Positions 52,788-63,559 of a stretch of 64,000 bases of DNA are shown here, piece by piece. Positions within the stretch are counted from its first letter, which is position 1; each line of letters starts with the position of its first letter. The position numbers were made by a program, and so were the translations under genes. Below the pieces are notes generated by a model. The model worked only from the letters and a program-made list of their open reading frames with translations, ran no database searches and had not been told where the DNA came from. The DNA comes from Celeribacter sp. PS-C1 (GTDB lineage Bacteria; Pseudomonadota; Alphaproteobacteria; Rhodobacterales; Rhodobacteraceae): positions 1 to 64,000 of the forward strand of contig NZ_JAHXRW010000008.1 in NCBI RefSeq assembly GCF_019429625.1, in the 5' to 3' direction.

Positions 52788-53705
52788 ATGCAGTTCGTTC
52801 GAACACTGAAGCCCGGATACCTGGAGTTTTTGCTTAAGATTCATGAAGTTGGACAGTTGCAGGTCGCCGCGCGCGTGCTCAACATGACCCAACCCGCCGC
52901 CTCGCGTATTCTCAAAGATATTGAGGAACGCTGCGGCACGACGCTCTTTAAACGCACGCCCAAGGGGATGGAGGCCACCCCGGCTGGGGAAATTTTCATC
53001 AAACACGCCCGTCTTGTGCTGGCGGGTTTGGACAATTTGGAAAAGGAAATCTTCGCGCTGGCGACGGGTGTCGCGGGGGAGGTGAGAATCGGATCGGTGA
53101 CAGGTCCCGCCATGGGCGTCCTGATCCCCGCGATGAAGGCCCTGCGCGACCGCGCCCCCGGAATCTCCATCAGCATCGACGTCGCCCCCTCGGTCGATTT
53201 GGTGCGCGGCCTGGATGAAGGGCGGTTCGATTTCATCATGGCGCGGGTGCCCCCCACACATGACAGTCGGGATCTCCATGTGCATCCGGCGCGCAACGAA
53301 CAGGTGCGACTTCTCGTCAACGACGACCACCCGCTGGTCGGTCGCTCCGACGTAACACTCAAAGAGCTTTCGAACTACGAATGGATCATGCAGGAGCGCG
53401 GCTCGCCGATCCGCGAGGCAGTGGAGACGACATTCTACGCCGCAGGCCTGCCGCCGCCCGCGCGGGTGGTAAACTCCTCGTCGCTTTTGGTCGCGCTGGC
53501 GCTCCTGACAAGCTCCGACATGATCGCACCGCTGTCTGAAGAGGTCACAGCTTTGATGACAAGCGAGGGACTGGGGGCGCGGCTTACCTTGATCGAAGCC
53601 GCAGATCTGATGCCGGTCTCGCCCTATTTCATCATTCGCGAACAAACCCGAGACCTGACCCCGGCAGCGTCACTCTTTTACAAACAAATCCTGGCCGAGC
53701 TTTGA
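52788..53705 (+). CDS. gbpR: LysR-family regulator GbpR
   Basis: A 305-residue LysR protein. The HTH is at VGQLQVAARVLNMTQPAASRILKDIEERCGTTLFKRTPKGMEATPAG, followed by the effector domain (VRIGSVTGPAMGVLIPA). It resembles GbpR, which controls chvE in Agrobacterium and Azospirillum and responds to sugars such as galactose and arabinose. The divergent arrangement with chvE supports this. GGGAG precedes the ATG. Confidence 0.93.
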   Translation: MQFVRTLKPGYLEFLLKIHEVGQLQVAARVLNMTQPAASRILKDIEERCGTTLFKRTPKGMEATPAGEIFIKHARLVLAGLDNLEKEIFALATGVAGEVRIGSVTGPAMGVLIPAMKALRDRAPGISISIDVAPSVDLVRGLDEGRFDFIMARVPPTHDSRDLHVHPARNEQVRLLVNDDHPLVGRSDVTLKELSNYEWIMQERGSPIREAVETTFYAAGLPPPARVVNSSSLLVALALLTSSDMIAPLSEEVTALMTSEGLGARLTLIEAADLMPVSPYFIIREQTRDLTPAASLFYKQILAEL

Positions 53706-54164
53706 CATTGTCGCCCTCCTTCATCTCTTCATCGAAGGCGACACCTCGCACGTGTGTCTGCTCTTGCAGATCGCGTGGATATCTCGGCTGCACTTACCGC
53801 CCCCGCAAGTCATCGACAGCTGCCGCATCTGAACCCGATCTCACCGACGGCTTTTTTCATACCCTGCACTCGGGAGCGGAGGTAACCAAATGAAATATCT
53901 AATAAAATTCTCGACCTGACATCCATGTTGACGCGCAAAGCATCAAAAAATGACATGCAAGTCGATTACAATCTAATCTTCTAACAAAGACGACGCAGCC
54001 CCAAGACTGCGTCGCGAAGCCTCAACGTCACTGAAACTAGGGAAATTTAGATCCGAAAGCGATCTGGCCTAATGGGGGAGCCTTCGCAAATCGAAGTGAG
54101 AAGCCACAGCAATTCGAAAAATCGACATGGCCTCTCATCGGCAACTCTCAATGACAAAAGCCGA
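53706..54164. other. Convergent intergenic region gbpR-rhaI
   Basis: A 459-bp gap at the ends of two convergent genes, more AT-rich than its surroundings at 53880-53990. It contains the terminator-like hairpin listed separately. I see no further gene, RNA gene or repeat. Confidence 0.6.
53991..54014 (-). terminator. Terminator-like hairpin for the rhaD-rhaI operon
   Basis: CGACGCAG and CTGCGTCG pair perfectly over 8 bp around an 8-nt loop; on the minus strand TCTTTGTTAG follows. It is 150 bp past the rhaI stop, so the 3' UTR would be long. Confidence 0.55.
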
Positions 54165-55439
<1,275 letters not shown>

Positions 55440-55460
55440 GTTTTCCTCCCATGAAAGATG

Positions 55461-55487
55461 CGCGCGCCTCGCGTCAGGAGGCGCGCG
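55461..55487 (-). other. Intercistronic hairpin rhaD-rhaI
   Basis: CGCGCGCCTC, loop GCGTCAG, GAGGCGCGCG: a perfect 10-bp stem in the 66-bp gap between the rhaD stop and rhaI. No T-tract follows; probably an mRNA-stability element. Confidence 0.6.
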
Positions 55488-55505
55488 TCACGGTCTCTGT
55501 CCGCC

Positions 55506-57602
55506 TTAGCGGGTAAAGGCCTGCACGTTGCCGGCGTCCACGTTGACGATGTTACCGGTCGATTTTGCCGATTGTTCGGACGCAAAGAAATAGGCCGCCT
55601 CCGCAATGTCCTCAGGCAGGACGGAACGTTTCAGCATGGAGCGCTGGCGATACATTTCCTCCAGCCCCTCTTTGTCCGTGCCGTAGGTGCCAGCGCGCTG
55701 TTCCAGCCACTCGCCTTCCCAAATCTTCGAGCCGCGCAGAACCGCATCGGGGTTCACGACGTTCACACGAATGCCAGCCTCTGCCCCTTCGAGCGCCAGA
55801 CAGCGTGCGAGGTGGATTTCGGAGGCCTTCGCGGTGCAATAGGCCGATGCGTTCGGGCTGGCTGCGAGGCCGTTTTTCGACGCGACGAACACGATAGAGC
55901 CGCCGATCCCCTGCGTGCGCATCACCTTGAACGCTTCGCGCGACACGAGGAAATAGCCCGTGGACAGGATGTCCATGTTCTTGTTCCACAGTTCTAGCGT
56001 GGTGTCCTCAACAGGCGCCGAAGAGGCGATGCCTGCGTTGGAAACGAGGATGTCGACACCGCCGAATTCGACTGAGGTATAGGCATAAGCCGCCGCGACA
56101 GCGTCTTCGTCGGTCACGTTCATCACCACGGAGCGCACAACATCCACGCCGAATTGCTTGGCGAATCCGCTGCGGACCTCATCAAGCGCAGTCTCATTTA
56201 TGTCCGCGAGCATGACGCAGGCGCCTTCTTGCAGATAGCGCGCCGCCGTCGCAGCCCCGATCCCGCCAGCCCCGCCGGTGACAAGCGCCACACGACCGGC
56301 CAGAGATTTCGGTTTCGGCATCCGCTGCAGCTTGGCTTCTTCAAGCAGCCAGTATTCGATGTCGAACGCTTCCTGTTCCGGCAGGCCGCAATACTCAGAG
56401 ACGGCGGAGGAGCCGCGCATCACGTTGATGGCGTTGACGTAGAATTCGCCGGAGATTCGCGCGGTCGCACGGTCCTTTGCGAAGGTGATCATCCCGACAC
56501 CCGGCACCAGATAGACGACCGCGTTCGGGTCGCGGAGCGCGGGGGAATCGTCGTGTTTGCAGCGCTCGTAATAGGCGGCGTAATCCTCGCGGTAGGCTGC
56601 GATCTGCGCATCCAGACCGGCGAGTACCTCGTCGATGTTGTTTTTCGCAGGATCGAAATCCAGCACGAGCGGGCGAATCTTGGTCCGCAGGAAGTGGTCG
56701 GGGCAGGACGTGCCGAGCGCCGCGAGATCACGCATATTCTTCGCATTGACGAATTCGAGCACGGTGTCGGAATCGTCGAAATTGCCAACCATGTGCTGCG
56801 CGCCGGAGACAAAGCCGCGGATCGCGGGCATCAGTTTCGATGCAATTTCACGGCGGGCCGCAGGCGCGAGGCTCTCATGTACCGCTCCACCAAAGGCCGG
56901 AATGTCCGCTGTCTTTTCTTCGAAATAGGTGATCGCTTTGTTGATGATGTCGAGCGTCAGCTCATAGCAGGCTTTCGCATCGTCATCCCAAGTGAAGAGA
57001 CCGTGGGATTCGAGAACGACACCCTTTGCTTCCGGGTTCTCAAGACAGAATTTTTCAAGCCACAAGCCCAGCTCATAGCCCGGCTTCTTCCACGGCAACC
57101 AACCGATGTCGTCGCCAAAGATCTCTTGGGTCAGGGCTTTGGAATCTTTCGAGGCCGCAATCGCGATGATCGCATCCGGGTGCATATGATCGACGTGATT
57201 TTTCGGCACATAGGCATGAAGCGGCGTGTCGATGGAGGCCGCGCGCGGGTTCAGGTTAAAGGTGCAATGCGGCAGGTAGCCGACCATTTCATCTTCGAAC
57301 GCGACACCGCGATATTTGCCTTTCAGCGCGCGGAGTTTGTCCATGTAGAGGGTCGAGAACCCGTCCATTTTGATCGAGCCCACGTCCCCGCCGGAGCCTT
57401 TGACCCATAGAACCTCGGCCTTTTCGCCCGTCAGAGGATCATCCTCCATGACCTTCGCGGACGTGTTGCCGCCACCGTAGTTGGTCACGCGCTTGTCGGA
57501 GCCCAAAAGGTTCGAACGATACAGCAGTTTTTCAGGCTCGCTCATATCTTTCGCTTTGGCATCATCCCAAAGCGAAGCGAGCCGCGTAGACGCGGATGTC
57601 AT
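55506..57602 (-). CDS. rhaD: Bifunctional rhamnulose-1-phosphate aldolase / short-chain dehydrogenase
   Basis: A 698-residue fusion. The N-terminal 400 residues are a class II aldolase (VTNYGGGNTSAK, zinc-site HxH in NHVDHMHPDA and GVVLESHGLFTWDD). The C-terminal 260 residues are an SDR (VTGGAGGIGAATA, NAGIA, catalytic YCTAK). It splits L-rhamnulose-1-phosphate to dihydroxyacetone phosphate and L-lactaldehyde and oxidises the aldehyde. GGGAGGAG lies 8 nt before the ATG. Divergent from rhaR across the nested operator. Confidence 0.96.
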   Translation of the reverse strand: MTSASTRLASLWDDAKAKDMSEPEKLLYRSNLLGSDKRVTNYGGGNTSAKVMEDDPLTGEKAEVLWVKGSGGDVGSIKMDGFSTLYMDKLRALKGKYRGVAFEDEMVGYLPHCTFNLNPRAASIDTPLHAYVPKNHVDHMHPDAIIAIAASKDSKALTQEIFGDDIGWLPWKKPGYELGLWLEKFCLENPEAKGVVLESHGLFTWDDDAKACYELTLDIINKAITYFEEKTADIPAFGGAVHESLAPAARREIASKLMPAIRGFVSGAQHMVGNFDDSDTVLEFVNAKNMRDLAALGTSCPDHFLRTKIRPLVLDFDPAKNNIDEVLAGLDAQIAAYREDYAAYYERCKHDDSPALRDPNAVVYLVPGVGMITFAKDRATARISGEFYVNAINVMRGSSAVSEYCGLPEQEAFDIEYWLLEEAKLQRMPKPKSLAGRVALVTGGAGGIGAATAARYLQEGACVMLADINETALDEVRSGFAKQFGVDVVRSVVMNVTDEDAVAAAYAYTSVEFGGVDILVSNAGIASSAPVEDTTLELWNKNMDILSTGYFLVSREAFKVMRTQGIGGSIVFVASKNGLAASPNASAYCTAKASEIHLARCLALEGAEAGIRVNVVNPDAVLRGSKIWEGEWLEQRAGTYGTDKEGLEEMYRQRSMLKRSVLPEDIAEAAYFFASEQSAKSTGNIVNVDAGNVQAFTR

Positions 57603-57672
57603 GGTGATCTCCTCCCGATCATCAGGTAGTGGATGGTCTTGTATTGAGCCAAATCTGCGTGGACTGCGTCAG

Positions 57673-57749
57673 ATTGTCAATCACAAATAATCAAAAGCAA
57701 TCATTATGCAGCTGCAGAATGATTTATATGACATTTTATGATTGACAAT
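57673..57749. promoter_or_regulatory. Nested symmetric operator between rhaD and rhaR
   Basis: Outer arms ATTGTCAATCA (57673-57683) and TGATTGACAAT (57739-57749) are exact inverse repeats centred on 57711. Inside, 57699-57724 is a 26-bp near-perfect palindrome (arms AATCATT and AATGATT around TGCAGCTGCA, one mismatched pair) centred on 57711.5. It is the likely RhaR control region for both directions. Confidence 0.75.
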
Positions 57750-57794
57750 GATCGTTTTGAGCGCCACGTTTCAGCTACGGGAGGAATTTCATCA

Positions 57795-58595
57795 ATGCAC
57801 GAGAGAGAGCGCCACGGAATCATTCTGTCCGCCATTCAAGAACGGCCCGTCGTGACCGTCGTTGAATTGTGCGGCCTGACAGGTGCGTCTGAGGCCACTA
57901 TTCGTAGAGATATCGCCGCGTTGCACGTCGCCAAGAAGCTGCGCCGTGTCCGCGGGGGTGCCGAAGCATTGGCCCCGAACCCCTTCCCCGGCCTCGCGGG
58001 CCGCACCTTCGCCGTAAACGAAACGCGCAACATCAAGCAAAAGCAAGCAATCGCACGCGCAGCCGTCGATATGATCGAAGACGGAGAGCCGATTATTATC
58101 AACGGCGGCACGACCACATTCCAGATGGTGCACCCGCTGGCCACGCGTCGCTGCCAGGTTTTCACCAACTCGTTTCCGATTGCCGAGCATCTTTTGAAGA
58201 CCTCGAAAAACTCGGTGCTGATTTCCGGCGGCGTGATCTACCGCGAGCAGAACATCGTGCTGTCGCCTTTCGACAATGACGTCACGCGCAACTTCTACGC
58301 GCGCCGCATGTTCATGGGGGCGCAAGGCGTCGCGCCCTTGGGCGTGATGGAAGCCGACCCGCTGCTCATCCAGGCCGAACAGAAACTGATAGGTCAGGCC
58401 GATGAGCTTGTGCTGCTGGTCGATTCCACGAAATTCAAAAACCGGTCCAGCCTTGTGCTCTGTCCGCTTGATCGCATCGACGTGCTGATCACCGACGAGG
58501 GCATTGGTGATCGGGAGGCGGCCATGATTGAGGCCGCCGACATCAAACTCATCGTCGCGCCATCCAGCGCGGCGCAGGAGGACGTCGCGTCCTGA
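57795..58595 (+). CDS. rhaR: DeoR-family regulator of rhamnose catabolism
   Basis: A 266-residue DeoR protein. The N-terminal HTH is RHGIILSAIQERPVVTVVELCGLTGASEATIRRDIAALHV and the DeoR sensor domain carries IINGGTTTFQM and VDSTKFKNRSSLVLCPLDRIDVLITDEGI. GGGAGGAA stands before the ATG. It is the first gene of the transport operon and divergent from rhaD, the usual arrangement in rhizobia. The effector is probably rhamnose, rhamnulose or its phosphate. Confidence 0.93.
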   Translation: MHERERHGIILSAIQERPVVTVVELCGLTGASEATIRRDIAALHVAKKLRRVRGGAEALAPNPFPGLAGRTFAVNETRNIKQKQAIARAAVDMIEDGEPIIINGGTTTFQMVHPLATRRCQVFTNSFPIAEHLLKTSKNSVLISGGVIYREQNIVLSPFDNDVTRNFYARRMFMGAQGVAPLGVMEADPLLIQAEQKLIGQADELVLLVDSTKFKNRSSLVLCPLDRIDVLITDEGIGDREAAMIEAADIKLIVAPSSAAQEDVAS

Positions 58596-58645
58596 CATTG
58601 CTCGGGACGCAAAAATTCAACCAGGAGACTTAGGGAGGACTCCAA

Positions 58646-59638
58646 ATGAAAAAACTATCGAAACTGCTGACCACCGCCGCCATTGCGACCGGCCTGTTTG
58701 CAGGAGCTGCGTCTGCCGAGGACATGCGCATCGCTCTTGTCGTGAAGGCTCTGGGCATTGGCTTCTTCGAAGCAGCCGCAAAAGGCGCCGAAGAAGCCGC
58801 ATCCGAACTGGGTGGCGTGGAAATCATCTACACCGGCCCGACCGACACCACGGCCGAGGGCCAGATCGAAGTGATCAACTCGCTGATTGCACAGAATGTC
58901 GATGCCATCGCCGTGTCCGCCAACGACACCGACGCGCTTGTGCCGACCCTGAAAAAGGCGATGCAGCGCGGTATCACGGTGATCTCCTGGGACTCCGGCG
59001 TGGCCGAAGATGGTCGCCAAATGCACCTCAACCCGTCGTCCAACCCGCTGATCGGCAACATGATCATCAAACTGGCCGCCGATGAATTGCCCGAGGGCGG
59101 CGAAGTGGCCGTGCTCTCCGCCACCACCACCTCAACGAACCAGAACATCTGGATCGAAGAGATGAACAAGGTGATGGGCAACTACCCGGGCGTCGAAGTC
59201 GTCGCGACCGTGTACGGCGATGACCTCGCGGACAAATCCTATCGTGAAGCCACCGGCCTCATGCAATCCTACCCGGATCTCGACGCCATCATCGCGCCGA
59301 CATCTGTGGGCATCGTGGCCGCAGCTCAGGCCGTGGTGGACGCTGGCAAAGTGGGTCAGGTCAATGTGACCGGTCTCGGCCTACCGTCCGAGATGGCGGG
59401 TGCAATCGAAAGCGGCGCGTCCAAATCCTTTGCGATCTGGAACCCGATCGATCTCGGCTATTCGGCGACGATGATCGCCTATCACCTGTCCAAAGGCGAC
59501 GCCGTGGCGGAGCCGGGCGCCAGCATCCCGATGGGCCGCATGGGCGAAGTGACGCTTGATGAGACGAACTCCGGCGCGATGGCCGATCCGTTCGTTTACG
59601 ATGCGTCCAATATCGCAGACTTCAAAGACATCTTCTAA
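58646..59638 (+). CDS. rhaS: Rhamnose ABC transporter substrate-binding protein
   Basis: A 330-residue sugar-binding protein of the LsrB/RbsB group with signal peptide (cleavage near ASA-E24). IALVVKALGIGFFEAAAKGAEEAA and SANDTDALVPTLKKAMQRGITVISWDSGV show the typical sugar contacts. GGGAGG lies 11 nt before the ATG. It is 50 bp after rhaR. Confidence 0.95.
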   Translation: MKKLSKLLTTAAIATGLFAGAASAEDMRIALVVKALGIGFFEAAAKGAEEAASELGGVEIIYTGPTDTTAEGQIEVINSLIAQNVDAIAVSANDTDALVPTLKKAMQRGITVISWDSGVAEDGRQMHLNPSSNPLIGNMIIKLAADELPEGGEVAVLSATTTSTNQNIWIEEMNKVMGNYPGVEVVATVYGDDLADKSYREATGLMQSYPDLDAIIAPTSVGIVAAAQAVVDAGKVGQVNVTGLGLPSEMAGAIESGASKSFAIWNPIDLGYSATMIAYHLSKGDAVAEPGASIPMGRMGEVTLDETNSGAMADPFVYDASNIADFKDIF

Positions 59639-59658
59639 CTCCCGAAGACGGTCTTTGC

Positions 59659-59702
59659 GGGCGGCGCCCTCTATACCCAGACACTGGGCCATAGCGCCGC
59701 CC
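59659..59702 (+). other. Long stem-loop between rhaS and rhaT
   Basis: GGGCGGCGC and GCGCCGCCC pair over 9 bp, enclosing a second stem CCCAG-ACA-CTGGG. It sits in the 105-bp gap after the binding-protein gene. No T-run follows; a 3'-end stabiliser of rhaS mRNA is likely. Confidence 0.65.
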
Positions 59703-59743
59703 AATTCCACTTTTTCGACAGACATACAGCCAATGGGGTAGCC

Positions 59744-61270
59744 ATGGGCCACGCACAGACACATGCCGCGCCGGTTCTCGCGCTTGACGGCATCACAAAG
59801 ACATTCCCGGGCGTCAAAGCGCTCGATGGCGTCACGCTCGAACTCTTTGCCGGGCAAGTGACCGCCCTGATCGGTGAAAACGGCGCGGGCAAATCGACCG
59901 TAGTGAAAACGCTCACTGGGATTTACCAGCCAGATGGCGGGCGCATTCTCGTGGACGGCGAAGAGGTTCGGTTTCCGACCGCGCAGGACGCCTCTGCAGC
60001 GGGTGTGACCGCGATCCATCAGGAAACCGTGCTGTTCGACGAATTGTCTGTCGCGGAAAACATCTTTCTCGGCCATGCGCCCAAAGGGCGTTTTGGACTG
60101 ATTGATCGCAAAGAGATGCGCACGAAAGCGCAGGACATTCTCGACGGGATCGGTGCAGAAATCGATGCGGGCGTCCGACTCAAAGATCTCGGCATCGCGT
60201 CGCGCCACCTCGTTGCGATTGCGCGCGCCCTCTCGGTTGAGGCCCGCGTTGTGATCATGGACGAACCGACCGCCGCACTGAGCCGCAAAGAGATCGAAGA
60301 GCTTTACGAGCTAGTGGATGCGCTCAAGGCGCAGGGCAAAGCGATCCTGTTTATCTCTCACAAATTCGACGAAATCTTCCGCATCGCCGACCGCTACACC
60401 GTCTTTCGTGACGGGCAGTATATCGGCGCGGGCGACATGGCGGACATCACCGAGGCCGAGTTGGTGAAAATGATGGTCGGGCGCTCCGTCGACCAGATTT
60501 TCCCGAAACGCGCCGCACAGATCGGTGAGGATGTGTTGATCGTTGCTGGCTACAGCCACCCCACCGAATTCGAAGACATCCACTTTACCCTGCGCCGTGG
60601 TGAAATCCTTGGCTTCTACGGGCTTGTGGGTGCGGGACGCTCGGAATTTATGCAAAGCCTGATCGGTGTGACACGGCCCTCGAAAGGGGCGATCCGGCTG
60701 AACGACAAAGTGCGGGTCATCCGCTCGCCCGCCGATGCCATCGCCGCCGGGATCGTCTATGTCCCCGAAGATCGCGGCAAACAGGGCGCGATCCTCGACA
60801 TGCCGATTTTCCAGAATGTCACCCTGCCCTCGCTGCCGCGCCTGTCCAAAAACGGCTTCACCCAGATGGCAGAGGAATTCTCGCTTGCCCGCCAATATAC
60901 GGAACGGCTCGATCTGCGTGCGGCCTCGCTCGACACCACGGTGGGGAGCCTGTCCGGCGGCAACCAGCAAAAGGTGGTCATCGCCAAATGGCTCGCCACG
61001 CAGCCGACCGTCATCATTCTGGATGAACCCACCAAAGGCATCGACATCGGGTCCAAGGCCGCTGTGCACGACTTTATGTCTGAACTCGCCTCCGAAGGTC
61101 TCTCAGTCATCATGGTCAGCTCTGAAATTCCCGAAATCCTCGGCATGTCCGACCGCGTGATCGTGATGCGCGAAGGCCGGATGGTGGCCGAGTTGGAAGG
61201 CGACGAGCTGACCCCCGAAACCCTCGTCCGCCACGCGGCGGGTATCTCATCGAAAGGAGAAGCAGCATGA
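59744..61270 (+). CDS. rhaT: Rhamnose ABC transporter ATP-binding protein
   Basis: A 508-residue double ATPase. [16 protein letters not shown] and IMDEPTAALS in the first half; [33 protein letters not shown] and ILDEPTKGIDIGSKAAVHDF in the second. Same class as GguA of the neighbouring operon. Its stop overlaps the next gene by 4 bp. The name follows the rhizobial rhaT (ABC ATPase), not the enterobacterial proton symporter. Confidence 0.95.
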   Translation: MGHAQTHAAPVLALDGITKTFPGVKALDGVTLELFAGQVTALIGENGAGKSTVVKTLTGIYQPDGGRILVDGEEVRFPTAQDASAAGVTAIHQETVLFDELSVAENIFLGHAPKGRFGLIDRKEMRTKAQDILDGIGAEIDAGVRLKDLGIASRHLVAIARALSVEARVVIMDEPTAALSRKEIEELYELVDALKAQGKAILFISHKFDEIFRIADRYTVFRDGQYIGAGDMADITEAELVKMMVGRSVDQIFPKRAAQIGEDVLIVAGYSHPTEFEDIHFTLRRGEILGFYGLVGAGRSEFMQSLIGVTRPSKGAIRLNDKVRVIRSPADAIAAGIVYVPEDRGKQGAILDMPIFQNVTLPSLPRLSKNGFTQMAEEFSLARQYTERLDLRAASLDTTVGSLSGGNQQKVVIAKWLATQPTVIILDEPTKGIDIGSKAAVHDFMSELASEGLSVIMVSSEIPEILGMSDRVIVMREGRMVAELEGDELTPETLVRHAAGISSKGEAA

Positions 61271-62244
61271 CCCTGCTGAAATCCCGCGAGGCGATCCTTG
61301 TTGGCGCCATCCTGCTTCTTCTGGCTCTGGTCGCGAGCCGTTTTCCGGGGTTTGTGACCCCTTCGAACCTCGTCGCCGTGTTCACCGACACCGCGCCGCT
61401 GATCATCCTCGCGCTGGGGCAGATGGTCGTCATCCTGACCCGCTCCATCGACCTCTCTGTCGCCGCGAACCTCGCGCTGACAGGGATGGTCTGTGCTCTG
61501 ATCAACGTCGCGTTTCCGGGCGTGCCGGTGCCGGTTCTGGTCGCGCTGGCGCTCGGGCTCGGCGCGCTTATGGGCGCGATCAACGGGTTTCTGGTCTGGA
61601 AACTGACGATCCCGCCCATCGTGGTGACGCTTGGCACGATGACGATTTTCCGCGGTATCATCTTTCTTCTGACCAACGGCAGCTGGGTCAACTCCCACCA
61701 GATGAGCAGCGCATTCAAGGCCTTCCCGCGGGAGAACATCCTTGGCCTGCCGCTCTTGGGGTGGATCGCCGTTATCGTCACCCTAATCCTTGGCCTTGTC
61801 ATGAGCCGGACCACGTTGGGACGTGCCTTTTTCGCGGTCGGCGGCAACCCGCATGCTGCCGTCTACACCGGTATCAATGTCGGCCGGACCCAGTTTCTCG
61901 CCTTTGTGATATCCGGCATGCTGGCCGGCCTCACCGGCTACCTCTGGGTCGCCCGCTATGCCGTGGCCTATGTCGACATTGCGGGCGGGTTCGAACTTGA
62001 TGTCGTCGCGGCCTGTGTGATCGGCGGCATCTCCATCGCCGGTGGAGTCGCCACCGTCGCGGGCGCCGTCTTGGGCGCGCTGTTCTTGGGCATCATCAAG
62101 AACGCCCTGCCGGTGATTGACGTCTCCCCCTTCTGGCAACTCGCCATCTCCGGGGCCGCGATCATCATTGCCGTGACCTTCAACTCCCGCGCTGGCCGCT
62201 CGAAAGGCCGTGTCATTCTCAAATCCGCGGAGCATGCCCAATGA
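61267..62244 (+). CDS. rhaP: Rhamnose ABC transporter permease
   Basis: A 325-residue RbsC-type permease with about ten hydrophobic helices; LTRSIDLSVAANLALTGM and GGISIAGGVATVAGAVLGALFLGIIKNAL are the family motifs. Overlaps rhaT and rhaQ by 4 bp each, so translation is coupled. One of the two subunits of the rhamnose channel. Confidence 0.95.
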   Translation: MTLLKSREAILVGAILLLLALVASRFPGFVTPSNLVAVFTDTAPLIILALGQMVVILTRSIDLSVAANLALTGMVCALINVAFPGVPVPVLVALALGLGALMGAINGFLVWKLTIPPIVVTLGTMTIFRGIIFLLTNGSWVNSHQMSSAFKAFPRENILGLPLLGWIAVIVTLILGLVMSRTTLGRAFFAVGGNPHAAVYTGINVGRTQFLAFVISGMLAGLTGYLWVARYAVAYVDIAGGFELDVVAACVIGGISIAGGVATVAGAVLGALFLGIIKNALPVIDVSPFWQLAISGAAIIIAVTFNSRAGRSKGRVILKSAEHAQ

Positions 62245-63245
62245 GCCTTGCAGAAACACAACAGACCACTGCCCGTCACATTCCCGACCGGCTGACGACA
62301 CCGCTCGCGCGGACGCTAAAAAGCTGGGAAAGCCTGCTGTTGTTGGTGGCCATCGGAATTTTCATCCTCAACAGCTTTGCCTCGCCTTACTTCCTGAATG
62401 CCTGGAACCTGTCGGATGCGACGTTCAACTTTACAGAAAAGGCGATGATCGCCTTTGCGATGGCACTGCTGATCATTTCAGGCGAGATCGACCTTTCAGT
62501 CGCCTCCATCATTGCGCTCGCCTCCACCGCGATGGGTCTCGTGATGCAGGCGGGGTTTGGCACCCCCGCGATTGTCGCCACGGGCCTCGTCACCGGGCTT
62601 CTCTGCGGCGCGTTCAACGGCGTATTGGTCACGCGTCTAGGCCTCCCGTCCATCGTTGTGACCATCGGCACCATGAGCCTGTTTCGCGGCATCAGCTATA
62701 TCGTTCTCGGCGACGGCGCATTTCGTGGCTACCCCTCTGATTTCGCGTGGTTCGGTCAGGGCTATGTGTTCTGGGTGATCACCGTCGAGCTGACGATCTT
62801 TGCAATCCTCGCTGTGATCTATGGCATCGTGCTGCACAAAACCAACTTCGGCCGCGCGGTCTATGCCATCGGCAACAACGCCACCGCCGCGACCTTTTCC
62901 GGCATCCGTGTGGAGCGCGTGAAATTCATCCTCTTCCTTCTCACGGGTCTGATGTCGGGGCTGGCCTCCGTCTGCCTCACCTCGCGCCTCGGCTCCACAC
63001 GCCCCTCCATCGCCTCCGGCATGGAGTTGGAAGTCGTGACCATGGTGGTGCTTGGCGGTGTCAGCATCCTCGGCGGGTCCGGCTCGATCCCCGGTGTAGT
63101 GATCGCGGCTTTTGTGATGGGCCTCGTGACCTTCGGCCTCGGCCTTTTGAACGTGCCGGGCATCGTGATGTCCATTGTGGTCGGCGCACTTCTGATCGGC
63201 GTGATCGCCCTGCCGCGCATCTACCAGAATCTTCGGAGGAAATGA
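62241..63245 (+). CDS. rhaQ: Rhamnose ABC transporter permease
   Basis: A 334-residue second RbsC-type permease: [20 protein letters not shown] and [29 protein letters not shown]. It forms the channel with RhaP. Its stop overlaps the mutarotase start (TGATG). Confidence 0.95.
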   Translation: MSLAETQQTTARHIPDRLTTPLARTLKSWESLLLLVAIGIFILNSFASPYFLNAWNLSDATFNFTEKAMIAFAMALLIISGEIDLSVASIIALASTAMGLVMQAGFGTPAIVATGLVTGLLCGAFNGVLVTRLGLPSIVVTIGTMSLFRGISYIVLGDGAFRGYPSDFAWFGQGYVFWVITVELTIFAILAVIYGIVLHKTNFGRAVYAIGNNATAATFSGIRVERVKFILFLLTGLMSGLASVCLTSRLGSTRPSIASGMELEVVTMVVLGGVSILGGSGSIPGVVIAAFVMGLVTFGLGLLNVPGIVMSIVVGALLIGVIALPRIYQNLRRK

Positions 63246-63559
63246 TGGAAAAATACGCCTTCCGCATGATCCTGAACGAAGGGTGTCTGGACGAATACCG
63301 CAAACGCCATGACGAGATCTGGCCGGAGCTGGTCACCCTGCTCAAAGACGCAGGTGTCGAGGATTACTCCATCCACTACGACCCGGAGACCCGTCACCTG
63401 TTTGGTGTCCTTTGGCGACGCGACGATCACGGCATGGCGGCCCTGCCTGATCATCCGGCGATGAAGCGCTGGTGGGCGCATATGGCGGATATCATGGAGA
63501 CCCATCCGGACAACCGCCCGAAAGAGCAACCGCTTGAAACCGTGTTTCACCTGCCATGA
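63245..63559 (+). CDS. rhaM: L-rhamnose mutarotase
   Basis: A 104-residue ferredoxin-like-fold mutarotase (YiiL/RhaU family). [36 protein letters not shown] and [18 protein letters not shown] are family hallmarks, with the conserved His and Trp residues. It interconverts the alpha and beta anomers of L-rhamnose. GGAGG is 5 nt before the second of two adjacent ATGs, chosen here. Called rhaU in rhizobia. Confidence 0.94.
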   Translation: MEKYAFRMILNEGCLDEYRKRHDEIWPELVTLLKDAGVEDYSIHYDPETRHLFGVLWRRDDHGMAALPDHPAMKRWWAHMADIMETHPDNRPKEQPLETVFHLP

